A DNA stretch of 5,231 bases from Lachnospiraceae bacterium (GTDB lineage: Bacteria > Bacillota > Clostridia > Lachnospirales > Lachnospiraceae). Location of the stretch: positions 1 to 5,231 of the forward strand of contig JAFSWJ010000103.1 in the NCBI GenBank assembly GCA_017444545.1, read 5' to 3'. Below, in pieces: positions 1 through 5,231 of the stretch. The position numbers and the translations under genes are program-made. Every line of letters begins with the position of its first letter. Within the stretch, counting starts at the first letter, position 1. The notes beneath the pieces were generated by a model. It did not search any database and had not been told where the DNA came from. It saw only the letters and a list, made by a program, of their open reading frames with translations.

Positions 1-318
1 CCCAAAAAGATCGATGATACCATCATCATCCCTCTGGTGGATGTGACCTTTGGTATGGGTACGGGTGCGGGCACCAATGACAAAAAGGCATCCGGAGGCG
101 GAGGCATAGGCGGCAAGATGACACCCTCGGCCATACTCATCATCACAAACGGTGTCACAAAGCTCATCAATATCAAAAACCAGGATGCTGTCACAAAGAT
201 TCTTGACATGGTCCCTGATGTGATAAACAAGCTTACGGAAAAAAAGGACGGATCACCTGAACTTTCGGACAGGGAGGTCATGGACCTGGCCTTTGACAAG
301 GCAGATGAAAAAGAATGA
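1..318 (+). CDS. gerW: GerW/YtfJ-family sporulation protein, C-terminal part (5' end outside window)
   Basis: The frame is open from base 1 and ends in TGA at 316-318, giving about 105 residues. The GTG at 37 is internal, because the family signature already begins upstream of it (IIIPLVDVTFGMGTGAG, encoded from about base 25). The seen features are the Pro-Leu-Val-Asp-Val-x-Phe-Gly stretch, a Gly-rich loop (SGGGGIGGKM), a hydrophobic strand (SAILIITNG) and an acidic/lysine-rich tail, all typical of the GerW (YtfJ) family. In Bacillus, family members are spore proteins connected with germination; the biochemical activity is not known. In clostridia the gene often follows scpA-scpB, which cannot be checked here because that side is cut off. 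It converges on rpmB, with a repeat element beginning 16 bases after its stop codon. Family assignment is fairly secure; the role in this organism is inferred. Confidence 0.82.
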   Translation, partial: PKKIDDTIIIPLVDVTFGMGTGAGTNDKKASGGGGIGGKMTPSAILIITNGVTKLINIKNQDAVTKILDMVPDVINKLTEKKDGSPELSDREVMDLAFDKADEKE

Positions 319-333
319 AGTCAAAGTCAATCA

Positions 334-435
334 TCAATCAGGGGACGGTTCTGTTCAATCAGGGGACGGTTCTGTGATTGACATCTTTGTGTCAATCACA
401 GAACCGTCCCCTAATTGAACCCGTCCCCTGATTGA
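334..435. repeat. Four-copy GGGGACGG palindromic repeat element (REP-like)
   Basis: Two perfect, directly adjacent 21-base copies (334-354 and 355-375, core GGGGACGGTTCTGT) are followed by a 22-base centre and two inverted copies. The first inverted copy (398-418) has one mismatch; the second (419-435) lacks four bases (AGAA). Together they fold into a hairpin with a perfect 23-bp inner stem (361-383 with 390-412), a 6-base loop (384-389), a 1x1 mismatch, a 7-bp stem (353-359 with 414-420), a 4-base bulge (349-352) and a 15-bp outer stem (334-348 with 421-435), 45 pairs in all. Elements with GGGGACGG cores recur between genes in many clostridial genomes, by recollection; REP-type elements mobilised by Y1 (RAYT) transposases are the closest known class. 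No transposase is present. It lies just after the gerW stop and could also act as an mRNA 3' structure. Confidence 0.85.
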
Positions 436-452
436 CTTGTTATACATTAACA

Positions 453-484
453 AAAAAAGTACCGGTATGAACCGGTACTTTTTT
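453..484. terminator. Bidirectional intrinsic terminator between gerW and rpmB
   Basis: A perfect 14-bp inverted repeat (453-466 with 471-484, core AGTACCGGT/ACCGGTACT) has a 4-base loop ATGA. It is flanked by an A run on the left (452-458) and a T run on the right (479-484), so both strands give a GC-containing hairpin followed by a U tract. It lies 16 bases past the rpmB stop on the minus strand and downstream of the gerW repeat on the plus strand, and so can end both convergent transcripts. Confidence 0.9.
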
Positions 485-500
485 GAAGCATCTTTTTAGA

Positions 501-686
501 TCACGCTCTTTCAACCGCGCCTGAACGAAGGCAGCGGCTGCATACATAGATCCTCTTGGGAGCTCCGTTAACCTTGCACTTCACTCTCCTGATATTGGAA
601 TTCCAGATCCTGTTGGACCTTCTCTGTGAATGGCTGACGTTATTTCCGAAATGAACGCTCTTGCCGCATATTGCACACTTTGCCAT
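501..686 (-). CDS. rpmB: 50S ribosomal protein L28 (bL28)
   Basis: This encodes a 61-residue protein, the usual length for Gram-positive L28, a structural component of the large ribosomal subunit. It begins MAKCAICGKSVHFGNNVSHS and is rich in Arg/Lys (RRSNRIWNSNIRRVKCKV), as expected for an rRNA-binding protein. Two CxxC pairs (Cys4/Cys7 and Cys49/Cys52) mark the zinc-binding (C+) form of L28; an extra Cys sits at 37. The ATG at 686 is chosen because AGGGAGG (694-700 on the plus map) lies 7 bases upstream and because homologues start at MAKC. A 28-residue in-frame extension to 770 has no homology and would run across the promoter. The stop is TGA. The gene is transcribed alone, divergent from the HD-GYP gene, as rpmB is divergent from yloU in Bacillus subtilis. 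Confidence 0.96.
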   Translation of the reverse strand: MAKCAICGKSVHFGNNVSHSQRRSNRIWNSNIRRVKCKVNGAPKRIYVCSRCLRSGAVERA

Positions 687-714
687 GACTACACCTCCCT
701 TAACTCCTGTACTT

Positions 715-730
715 TGAACCCGAAGGCTCA
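715..730 (-). other. UUCG tetraloop hairpin in the rpmB leader
   Basis: On the minus strand the sequence TGAGCC-TTCG-GGTTCA can form a 6-bp stem (one G-U pair) closed by the very stable C(UUCG)G tetraloop. It lies between the predicted rpmB promoter and the ribosome binding site, so it would be in the 5' untranslated RNA. No role is established. It could be a stability element, a leader for ribosomal-protein feedback, or chance. Confidence 0.4.
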
Positions 731-741
731 CAACAAAGGAC

Positions 742-770
742 ATTCTATCAGATAACAGGGGCAAAATCAA
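742..770 (-). promoter_or_regulatory. Probable sigma-A promoter of rpmB
   Basis: Reading the minus strand, TTGATT (765-770) is a -35 matching the first four consensus bases. It is separated by 17 bases from TAGAAT (742-747), a -10 matching five of six. Transcription would start near 735, about 50 bases before the rpmB ATG. It is positioned correctly and divergent from the HD-GYP promoter, but prediction is by consensus match only. Confidence 0.5.
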
Positions 771-814
771 GGATTTTTTTATTATGGGATGCAGGGCGCA
801 GGATCCACTATACG

Positions 815-843
815 TTGACTTTATTATTTGTCATCTTTATAAT
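815..843 (+). promoter_or_regulatory. Strong sigma-A promoter for the HD-GYP/asp23/fakA/recG block
   Basis: TTGACT (815-820, five of six consensus bases) is followed after exactly 17 bases by a perfect TATAAT (838-843). Transcription should start near 850, leaving a leader of about 34 bases before the ATG at 884. No strong terminator and no comparable promoter were seen between the downstream genes, so this may drive the whole rightward block. Confidence 0.82.
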
Positions 844-883
844 GATTTCGTGTGGGTTTTTTTATTGATCGAGGAGAGGTTAT

Positions 884-1942
884 ATGGAAGTTGTGGCTAC
901 CGTTGCCCTTCAGGATGGGCAGATCCTTGCTGAGGACATAGTAGTTGGCGGAACAGTAGCGATAAAAAAGGGAACAAAGGTTGACAGCATCATCAGACAG
1001 AAGCTGACAGCCTTCAAACTGATGAGTGTCTCCGTCATGGAGCCATCTGATTTTGCCGAGACCTATTACGAAAAGGTACGGCTCTCAAAGGATTTCAAAA
1101 AATTCAAGGAGCTTTACCACGAAAACCTCATTGCCTACAAGGTGGCGGTGGATTCTTTTATATATAATAAAGTCCCCTTCAGATTTCCGGAGCTTCGGGA
1201 TATGGCATGGAAGCTCTGTCCCGATGATCTTTTGGGAAAAAGACTTTTTGCGTATATCAACCTCATGGTGCCTGAAAGTGAATCCACCATGTCCTTTGCC
1301 CACGGGCTCAATGTTGCCCTCATCTGCAAGGTCATGGCCAGGTGGTTCAACCTGACGCCGGAGGATACGGAGCTTCTGGTCTACACCGGCTTTTTGTATG
1401 ATGTGGGGAAATTCCTCCTGCCGCAGGAGATCATCTGGAAGCCTGAAAAGCTTTCAAAGATGGAATTTGACCTCATCAAGACACACTGCTTCCACGGATG
1501 GTATCTTCTTTCAAAGTCCTTCGGAGTGAACGAGCATGTCAAAAATGCCGTGCTCCAGCACCACGAAAGGGTGGACGGATCCGGCTATCCGCAGGGTCTT
1601 ACCGCAAATGAGATAGATCCTTTTGCAAAGATGATAGCCATAGCCGATGTGTACGAGGCCATGACATCCCCCAGGACCTACAGGGATCCCATGTGTCCCT
1701 ACAAGGCGATACAGATAATAGAAGATGAGAGTCTTCAAAAATATGATACTTATTATATAACCACCTTCCTTCAGCATATAGTGGACGAGCTTATCGGCAA
1801 CAAGGTGAGACTTTCAAACGGACTTGAGGGAGAGGTTTTGATGAACAACAGAAACGATCTTGCAAGGCCCGTGGTCAAATGCGGGGATCAGATCGTGGAT
1901 CTGTCACAGAACAGGAACGTGGGGATAATCGCCATCATCTGA
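884..1942 (+). CDS. HD-GYP domain protein with a degenerate HD (YD) motif
   Basis: This 352-residue soluble protein shows no signal peptide or membrane segment. Residues 1-55 match the small N-terminal region common to Firmicute HD-GYP proteins (LQDGQILAEDI, then GTKVDSIIRQKL). The HD-GYP domain spans about 130-305: His140 (FAHGLNVA), the HD-doublet region GFLYDVGK (Tyr172-Asp173), His201, His226-His227 in HHERVDGSGYP (GYP at 234-236) and Asp255 in IADVYEAMTSPRTYR. A C-terminal beta-rich tail (about 306-352, VRLSNGLEGEV) resembles that of many clostridial members. Family enzymes hydrolyse cyclic di-GMP or related dinucleotides using metals held by these residues. Here the His of the HD doublet is Tyr, and the Glu expected four residues before the first His in trinuclear enzymes is Met136, so activity may be altered or lost. 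GAGGAGAGG at 871-879 precedes the ATG. The stop is tandem TGATGA. It is first in the rightward block. Confidence 0.88.
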   Translation: MEVVATVALQDGQILAEDIVVGGTVAIKKGTKVDSIIRQKLTAFKLMSVSVMEPSDFAETYYEKVRLSKDFKKFKELYHENLIAYKVAVDSFIYNKVPFRFPELRDMAWKLCPDDLLGKRLFAYINLMVPESESTMSFAHGLNVALICKVMARWFNLTPEDTELLVYTGFLYDVGKFLLPQEIIWKPEKLSKMEFDLIKTHCFHGWYLLSKSFGVNEHVKNAVLQHHERVDGSGYPQGLTANEIDPFAKMIAIADVYEAMTSPRTYRDPMCPYKAIQIIEDESLQKYDTYYITTFLQHIVDELIGNKVRLSNGLEGEVLMNNRNDLARPVVKCGDQIVDLSQNRNVGIIAII

Positions 1943-2000
1943 TGACAGGTTTTGCAGTGAAGCATTTTATATCATCTTTGACAATACAAGGAGGATAAGG

Positions 2001-2357
2001 ATGAAGGGACAAATGAATACCGATCTTGGCAACATACTTATCGATACGGAGACCATAGCCCAGTACGCCGGGTCGGAAGCCATGGAGTGCTTTGGAGTTG
2101 TGGGAATGGCAGGCTACAGCGTAAAAGACGGTCTGGTGAAGCTTTTGAAGAGAGAAAGCCTGACCCGTGGCATCAATGTGGTCCTGAACAAAAACAGGAT
2201 CTACATAGATCTGCATGTGATAGTGGCCTACGGTGTCAGTATCATAGCGGTTGCCGACAATCTGATGAGCAATGTCAAATACAAGGTTGAGGAATATACA
2301 GGTCTTTCCGTTGAAAAGATAAACATTTTCGTGGAAGGTGTGCGTGTGATCGATTGA
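2001..2357 (+). CDS. Asp23/Gls24-family envelope stress protein, YloU-like
   Basis: At 118 residues it is close to the length of Bacillus YloU. The protein begins MKGQMNTDLGNILIDTETIAQYAG, continues with GVVGMAGYSVKDG and a central strand-rich stretch (INVVLNKNRIYIDLHVIVAYG), then a helix with conserved Val/Asp and ends INIFVEGVRVID. This is the layout of the DUF322/Asp23 family. Members are small cytoplasmic proteins that in some species sit at the inner face of the membrane through partners; the molecular function is poorly known. A perfect AAGGAGG (1988-1994) lies 6 bases before the ATG. It sits 57 bases after the HD-GYP gene's first TGA and 42 bases before fakA, the same adjacency as yloU-yloV in Bacillus, which supports the call and co-transcription with fakA. 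The stop is TGA. No transmembrane segment is evident. Confidence 0.92.
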   Translation: MKGQMNTDLGNILIDTETIAQYAGSEAMECFGVVGMAGYSVKDGLVKLLKRESLTRGINVVLNKNRIYIDLHVIVAYGVSIIAVADNLMSNVKYKVEEYTGLSVEKINIFVEGVRVID

Positions 2358-2360
2358 GGA

Positions 2361-2386
2361 TCCCCGGTTTTGCCGGGACATTTTTT
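2361..2386 (+). promoter_or_regulatory. Small GC hairpin plus T run between asp23 and fakA
   Basis: CCCGG (2363-2367) can pair with CCGGG (2373-2377) around a 5-base loop, followed three bases later by six T (2381-2386), directly before the fakA ribosome binding site. The stem is only 5 bp (6 with a bulged C), so it would be a weak terminator at best. It may attenuate transcription from asp23 into fakA or simply be chance. Confidence 0.3.
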
Positions 2387-2399
2387 GGAGGATAAAAAG

Positions 2400-4175
2400 T
2401 TGTCTGTTACAACACTTGATGCAAAGGCAGTGGCAAAAATGCTGCTTGCCGGCGCTTCCGAACTGAACTCACAAAAAGACAGGATAAATGAACTGAACGT
2501 ATTTCCGGTACCTGACGGAGATACCGGCACGAACATGACTTTGACCATCATGTCAGCGGCAAAGGAAGTACTTGCACTCGGCGATGATTATGACATGCAG
2601 TCTCTGTGCAAGGCGATCTCCATGGGCTCTCTTCGGGGTGCCAGGGGAAACTCCGGTGTCATCCTTTCACAGCTTTTGAGAGGTCTGACAAAGGAGATCA
2701 GAGATCATGAGACCATCGATGCAAAGATAGTAGCCAGCGCCTTTGGAAAGGCCTGTGAGACAGCCTACAAGGCAGTCATGAAGCCCAAGGAGGGAACAAT
2801 CCTCACTGTGGCAAAGGGTGCTGCCGAAAAGGCGGCGGAAACCTGCGATGAGGCAGAGGATCTTGAAAGCTTCATAAAGGGCATAGTTGAGCATGCCGAT
2901 GCAGTGCTGCAGACCACACCGGATCTGCTGCCGGTTTTGAAGCAGGCGGGAGTCGTCGATTCCGGCGGACAGGGTCTGCTGGCAGTCCTGACCGGTGCAT
3001 ATGATGCGCTTTTGGGAAAGGCCGGGGAATTTGATCCCGACGCTATTTCCGGAGGAGCTTCGAAGGGAACGGGTATCAACAGGGATGCGGTTGCAAATGC
3101 CGACATCAAATTCGGTTACTGTACCGAGTTCATCATCATGCTCGACAGGGTCTTCAATTCAAAAAATGAAAAGGATTTCAAGGCCTATCTTGAGTCCATA
3201 GGCGATTCCATAGTCTGTGTTGCCATGGATGAGATAGTAAAGGTCCACGTTCATACAAACCATCCCGGACTTGCCTTTGAAAAGGCTCTGACCTTTGGGT
3301 CGTTGACCTCCATGAAGATAGACAACATGAGGGAGGAGCATTCCGAGAGGCTTTTCAAGCTGGATAATAACGGCAAATATGTGTAAAGAGACCCTTCGGA
3401 GCTGAACCTGACCGGGCAGGCAGGCACGGCAAACGGTCCCATACCCGTCAGAGTGGCAAAGGCTGCGGCGGTCATCGAAAGCGTGATGAATTCCGAAGCT
3501 GAGCAGGAACCGAAAAAGAAGGACGGCTTTATCGCTGTTTCCGTTGGAGCGGGTCTTGATGAGATATTCAAGGGTCTCGGCGTTGATGAGATCATATCCG
3601 GCGGGCAGACCATGAATCCCTCCACGGAGGATATGATCAATGCCATCGAAAAGGTGAACGCCGAAAATGTCTTCATCTTTCCGAATAATAAAAACATCAT
3701 CCTTGCCGCAAACCAGGCGGCAGGGCTGACAGAGGACAAGAATATCGTTGTGATACCCACAAAGACCATACCCCAGGGTATAGCCGCTCTCATTAATTAC
3801 ATGCCGGATCTTTCAGCCGATGAGAATGCGGCTGCCATGAAAGAGGAGATCGCCCATGTCAGATCCGGTGAGGTGACTTATTCTGTCAGAGATACCATGA
3901 TAGATGACAAGGAGATCAAAACCGGGGACATCATGGGCATAGGTGACAGTTCGATCCTAGCTGTAGGCAGGGATGTGGAAAAGGTCACCGTAAAGATGAC
4001 GGAGGAACTTATTACAGAAGACGACAGTCTGGTGAGTATTTATTATGGAGAGGATGTTTCCGAAGAGGACGCCGATAAACTCCTGAAAAATCTGTCCGAA
4101 AAGCATCCCGATCTTGAATTTGAGATCCATCAGGGAGGACAGCCGGTCTATTATTACATCATCTCGGTCGAGTGA
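2400..4175 (+). CDS. fakA: FakA/YloV fatty-acid kinase catalytic subunit, interrupted by one in-frame TAA
   Basis: FakA phosphorylates fatty acids bound to FakB, feeding exogenous fatty acids into phospholipid synthesis. If read through, the product is 591 residues, slightly longer than usual for the family. Residues 7-203 form a Dak phosphatase/DhaL-type ATP-binding domain with NVFPVPDGDTGTNM (metal-binding Asp39 and Asp41), GSLRGARGNSGVILSQ (76-91) and QAGVVDSGGQGL (182-193). The middle domain carries FGYCTEF and VHVHTN, Cys and His positions that in the Staphylococcus protein bind zinc (from memory). The C-terminal domain (from about 375) has GGQTMNPSTEDM, FPNNKNI and IPTKTIPQGIAA. TAA at 3384-3386 (codon 329) falls in the linker before the C-terminal domain, and the frame is unchanged across it. 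If it stops translation, a 328-residue piece and an unlinked C-terminal piece (possible GTG at 3453, no ribosome binding site) would result. TTG at 2400 is the start: GGAGG at 2387-2391 lies 8 bases upstream. The true stop is TGATGA. Confidence 0.87.
3384..3386 (+). other. In-frame TAA inside fakA (codon 329)
   Basis: The codons around it read GTG TAA AGA. FakA-family sequence lies directly upstream (TSMKIDNMREEHSERL) and resumes in the same frame downstream (GFIAVSVGAGLDEIFKGLG), with no other stop in between. One substitution from CAA, GAA or AAA would create it. It sits in a poorly conserved linker, so the original residue cannot be guessed from the family. Confidence 0.9.
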
Positions 4176-4199
4176 TGATGTTTTCAAAAGCCTGTATCA

Positions 4200-5231
4200 A
4201 TGGAACTTTCAGATGACATTACCAGCTTAAAAGGAATAGGAGACAAGACAGCCGCTCTTTTCAAAAGAGTGGGTGTCTGTTCTCTGTGGGAGCTTTTAAA
4301 CCATATCCCTGCGGATTATCAAAGCTATCCCCCTCTGATAAAGGCGAAGGATATTGAGCCAAAGTAAAAATGTGCGGTGAGGCTTACGATAAGCGGCACG
4401 GTCAATACTCTCCGGGTCAGGGGACTGAACATCCTCAATGTTACTGCAAAGGATGAGACGGGGACCGTGATGCTTTCATGGTACAACATGCCTTACCTTA
4501 AAAAGGTGCTGAAACCCGGCATGACAAAGATCTTTTTCGGAAAGGCCGAGATCAGGAGGGATAACCTGAACCTGGTACAGTGCCGGATGATGGATGCTTC
4601 TGAATATGAAAGGCTTGAGGGAAAGCTTGAGCCTGTCTACCATCTGACAAAGGGACTTTCGGGAAAAAGTGTTCAAAAGGCCGTGAGAACCGTTATGAAG
4701 GGATGTGAATTTCCGGAGGACTTTCTGTCAGAGGATGAAAGACGCACCCTTGACCTTCCCGGACTTTCAGAAAGCTTTGAAAAGATCCATTTTCCAAAGG
4801 ACAGGGAGGAAGCCCTGTATGCGAGGAAAAGGCTTGTATTCAACGAATTCTATTTCTTTATCAGAAATGTGAGAAGGCTCAAAAACAACGCAAAAAAGAC
4901 GGAAAACTCCTTTCCCATGATGAAAAGCGCGCTCTGCACACGTTTCATGGAAGCTCTTCCCTATGAACTGACAGGTGCCCAGAAAAGAACCTATGGGGAT
5001 ATAATAAAGGATCTTGCCTCGAACCATGCCATGAACAGGCTTATTCAGGGGGATGTGGGATCCGGAAAGACAGTGGTGGCCCTTCTTGCCATGCTTGATG
5101 CGGCAGCAAACGGGTATCAGGCCGCCCTCATGGCTCCAACAGAGGTGCTTGCCATGCAGCATATGAAAAACATCTCCGGCATGCTCAAAGGGTTTGATAT
5201 AAACTGCGTGCTTCTGACCGGAGGCATGACG
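4200..5231 (+). CDS. recG: ATP-dependent DNA helicase RecG, N-terminal 344 codons, with one in-frame TAA (3' end outside window)
   Basis: RecG remodels stalled replication forks and branch-migrates Holliday junctions. The protein begins MELSDDITSLKGIGDKTAAL, the standard RecG start with its helix-hairpin-like ITxLKGIG motif. The wedge/OB-fold domain follows (ISGTVNTLRVRGLNILNVTAKDETGTVMLSWYNMPYL), then the linker helices and the start of helicase domain 1. That domain has YELTGAQKRTYGDI (Q-motif-like), Walker A GDVGSGKT (284-291, Lys290) and motif Ia MAPTEVLAMQH. The rest (DEAD-like box, second helicase domain) is beyond the window. TAA at 4365-4367 (codon 56) interrupts the gene just before the OB-fold, with the frame unchanged and RecG similarity on both sides. 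ATG at 4200 is 24 bases after the fakA stop in the same frame, with no good ribosome binding site, so translation may depend on coupling to fakA. It could be a pseudogene if the TAA is real and terminates. Confidence 0.88.
4365..4367 (+). other. In-frame TAA inside recG (codon 56)
   Basis: The codons around it read AAG TAA AAA, between PPLIKAKDIEPK and KCAVRLTISGTV. Both flanks fit the RecG N-terminus in one frame, so it is a substitution-type interruption, not an indel. The alignable position in other RecG proteins, from memory, is a polar residue in a 'pGe/q-x-v-t-V' turn before the wedge domain, compatible with Glu or Gln. Confidence 0.88.

Noticed and set aside
334..435. CRISPR-like repeats
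   Set aside because: The direct copies are immediately adjacent with no spacer, the other two are inverted, and no cas gene is present. It is a palindromic repeat element.
687..770. Longer rpmB starting at 770 with an extra 28 residues
   Set aside because: The extension has no L28 similarity and would start inside the predicted promoter, while ATG 686 has an ideal ribosome binding site and the conserved MAKC start.
687..883. Short gene such as spoVM in the rpmB-HD-GYP gap
   Set aside because: SpoVM is near rpmB in Bacillus, so I looked for it. The gap holds only very short frames with no SpoVM-like amphipathic peptide, and is explained by divergent promoters and leaders.
1943..2000. Separate promoter for asp23
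   Set aside because: ATGACA at 1942-1947 and an AT-rich stretch at 1965-1973 are present, but the spacing (19-20 bases) or the -10 match is poor, and TTGACA at 1978 has no room for a -10 before the ATG.
2370..2399. fakA start at TTG 2370
   Set aside because: It lies inside the small hairpin, has no ribosome binding site, and adds residues not seen in the family. TTG 2400 has GGAGG 8 bases upstream.
3387..3452. Frameshift between the two halves of fakA
   Set aside because: The upstream half, the TAA, and the downstream half starting at 3453 are all in the same frame, and the intervening 22 codons are open. Only a substitution-type stop is needed.
4767..5162. 131-residue open frame antisense to recG
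   Set aside because: It has no recognisable family and lies fully opposite conserved RecG sequence. It is a by-product of codon composition, as are the other antisense frames over the HD-GYP and fakA genes.

Overview
The window looks like chromosomal DNA from a low-to-mid GC Firmicute, most likely class Clostridia and plausibly Lachnospiraceae. The basis is the set of protein families (GerW/YtfJ, Asp23/YloU, FakA/YloV, RecG, a CxxC-type L28), strong AGGAGG ribosome binding sites and a near-consensus sigma-A promoter. The genus cannot be named from this much sequence.

Layout, left to right. Positions 1-318 hold the 3' end of a gerW/ytfJ-type sporulation gene on the plus strand. Positions 334-435 hold a large interrupted palindrome built from four copies of a 21-base GGGGACGG-containing unit. 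A bidirectional intrinsic terminator at 453-484 ends the convergent rpmB gene (ribosomal protein L28, minus strand, 501-686). The 687-883 gap carries divergent promoters: a modest one for rpmB and a near-perfect one for the rightward genes. Rightward come an HD-GYP-type protein (884-1942), an Asp23/YloU-family gene (2001-2357), fakA/yloV (2400-4175) and the first 344 codons of recG (4200 to the window end). Apart from the HD-GYP gene, rpmB (divergent) - yloU - yloV - recG is the order found in Bacillus subtilis, where sdaAB-sdaAA also lie before recG.

The most unusual signal is in fakA and recG. Both are interrupted by a single TAA codon (3384-3386 and 4365-4367), with conserved family sequence in the same frame before and after it, so neither is a frameshift. 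All five genuine gene ends visible here (gerW, rpmB, HD-GYP, asp23, fakA) use TGA, and two of them are tandem TGATGA. This can be read as two point nonsense mutations or sequencing errors, or more speculatively as UAA being read as sense in this genome. The window alone cannot decide. Reassigning UAA while UGA remains a stop would need a release factor RF2 with changed specificity, which argues for caution.

Functionally, the right-hand block combines a probable cyclic-nucleotide or HD-domain signalling protein whose HD doublet has become YD, an envelope-associated Asp23 protein, the fatty-acid kinase catalytic subunit and a branch-migrating DNA helicase. They are closely spaced (57, 42 and 24 bases) and probably co-transcribed from the promoter at 815-843. 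No tRNA or rRNA gene, complete insertion sequence or CRISPR array was seen.
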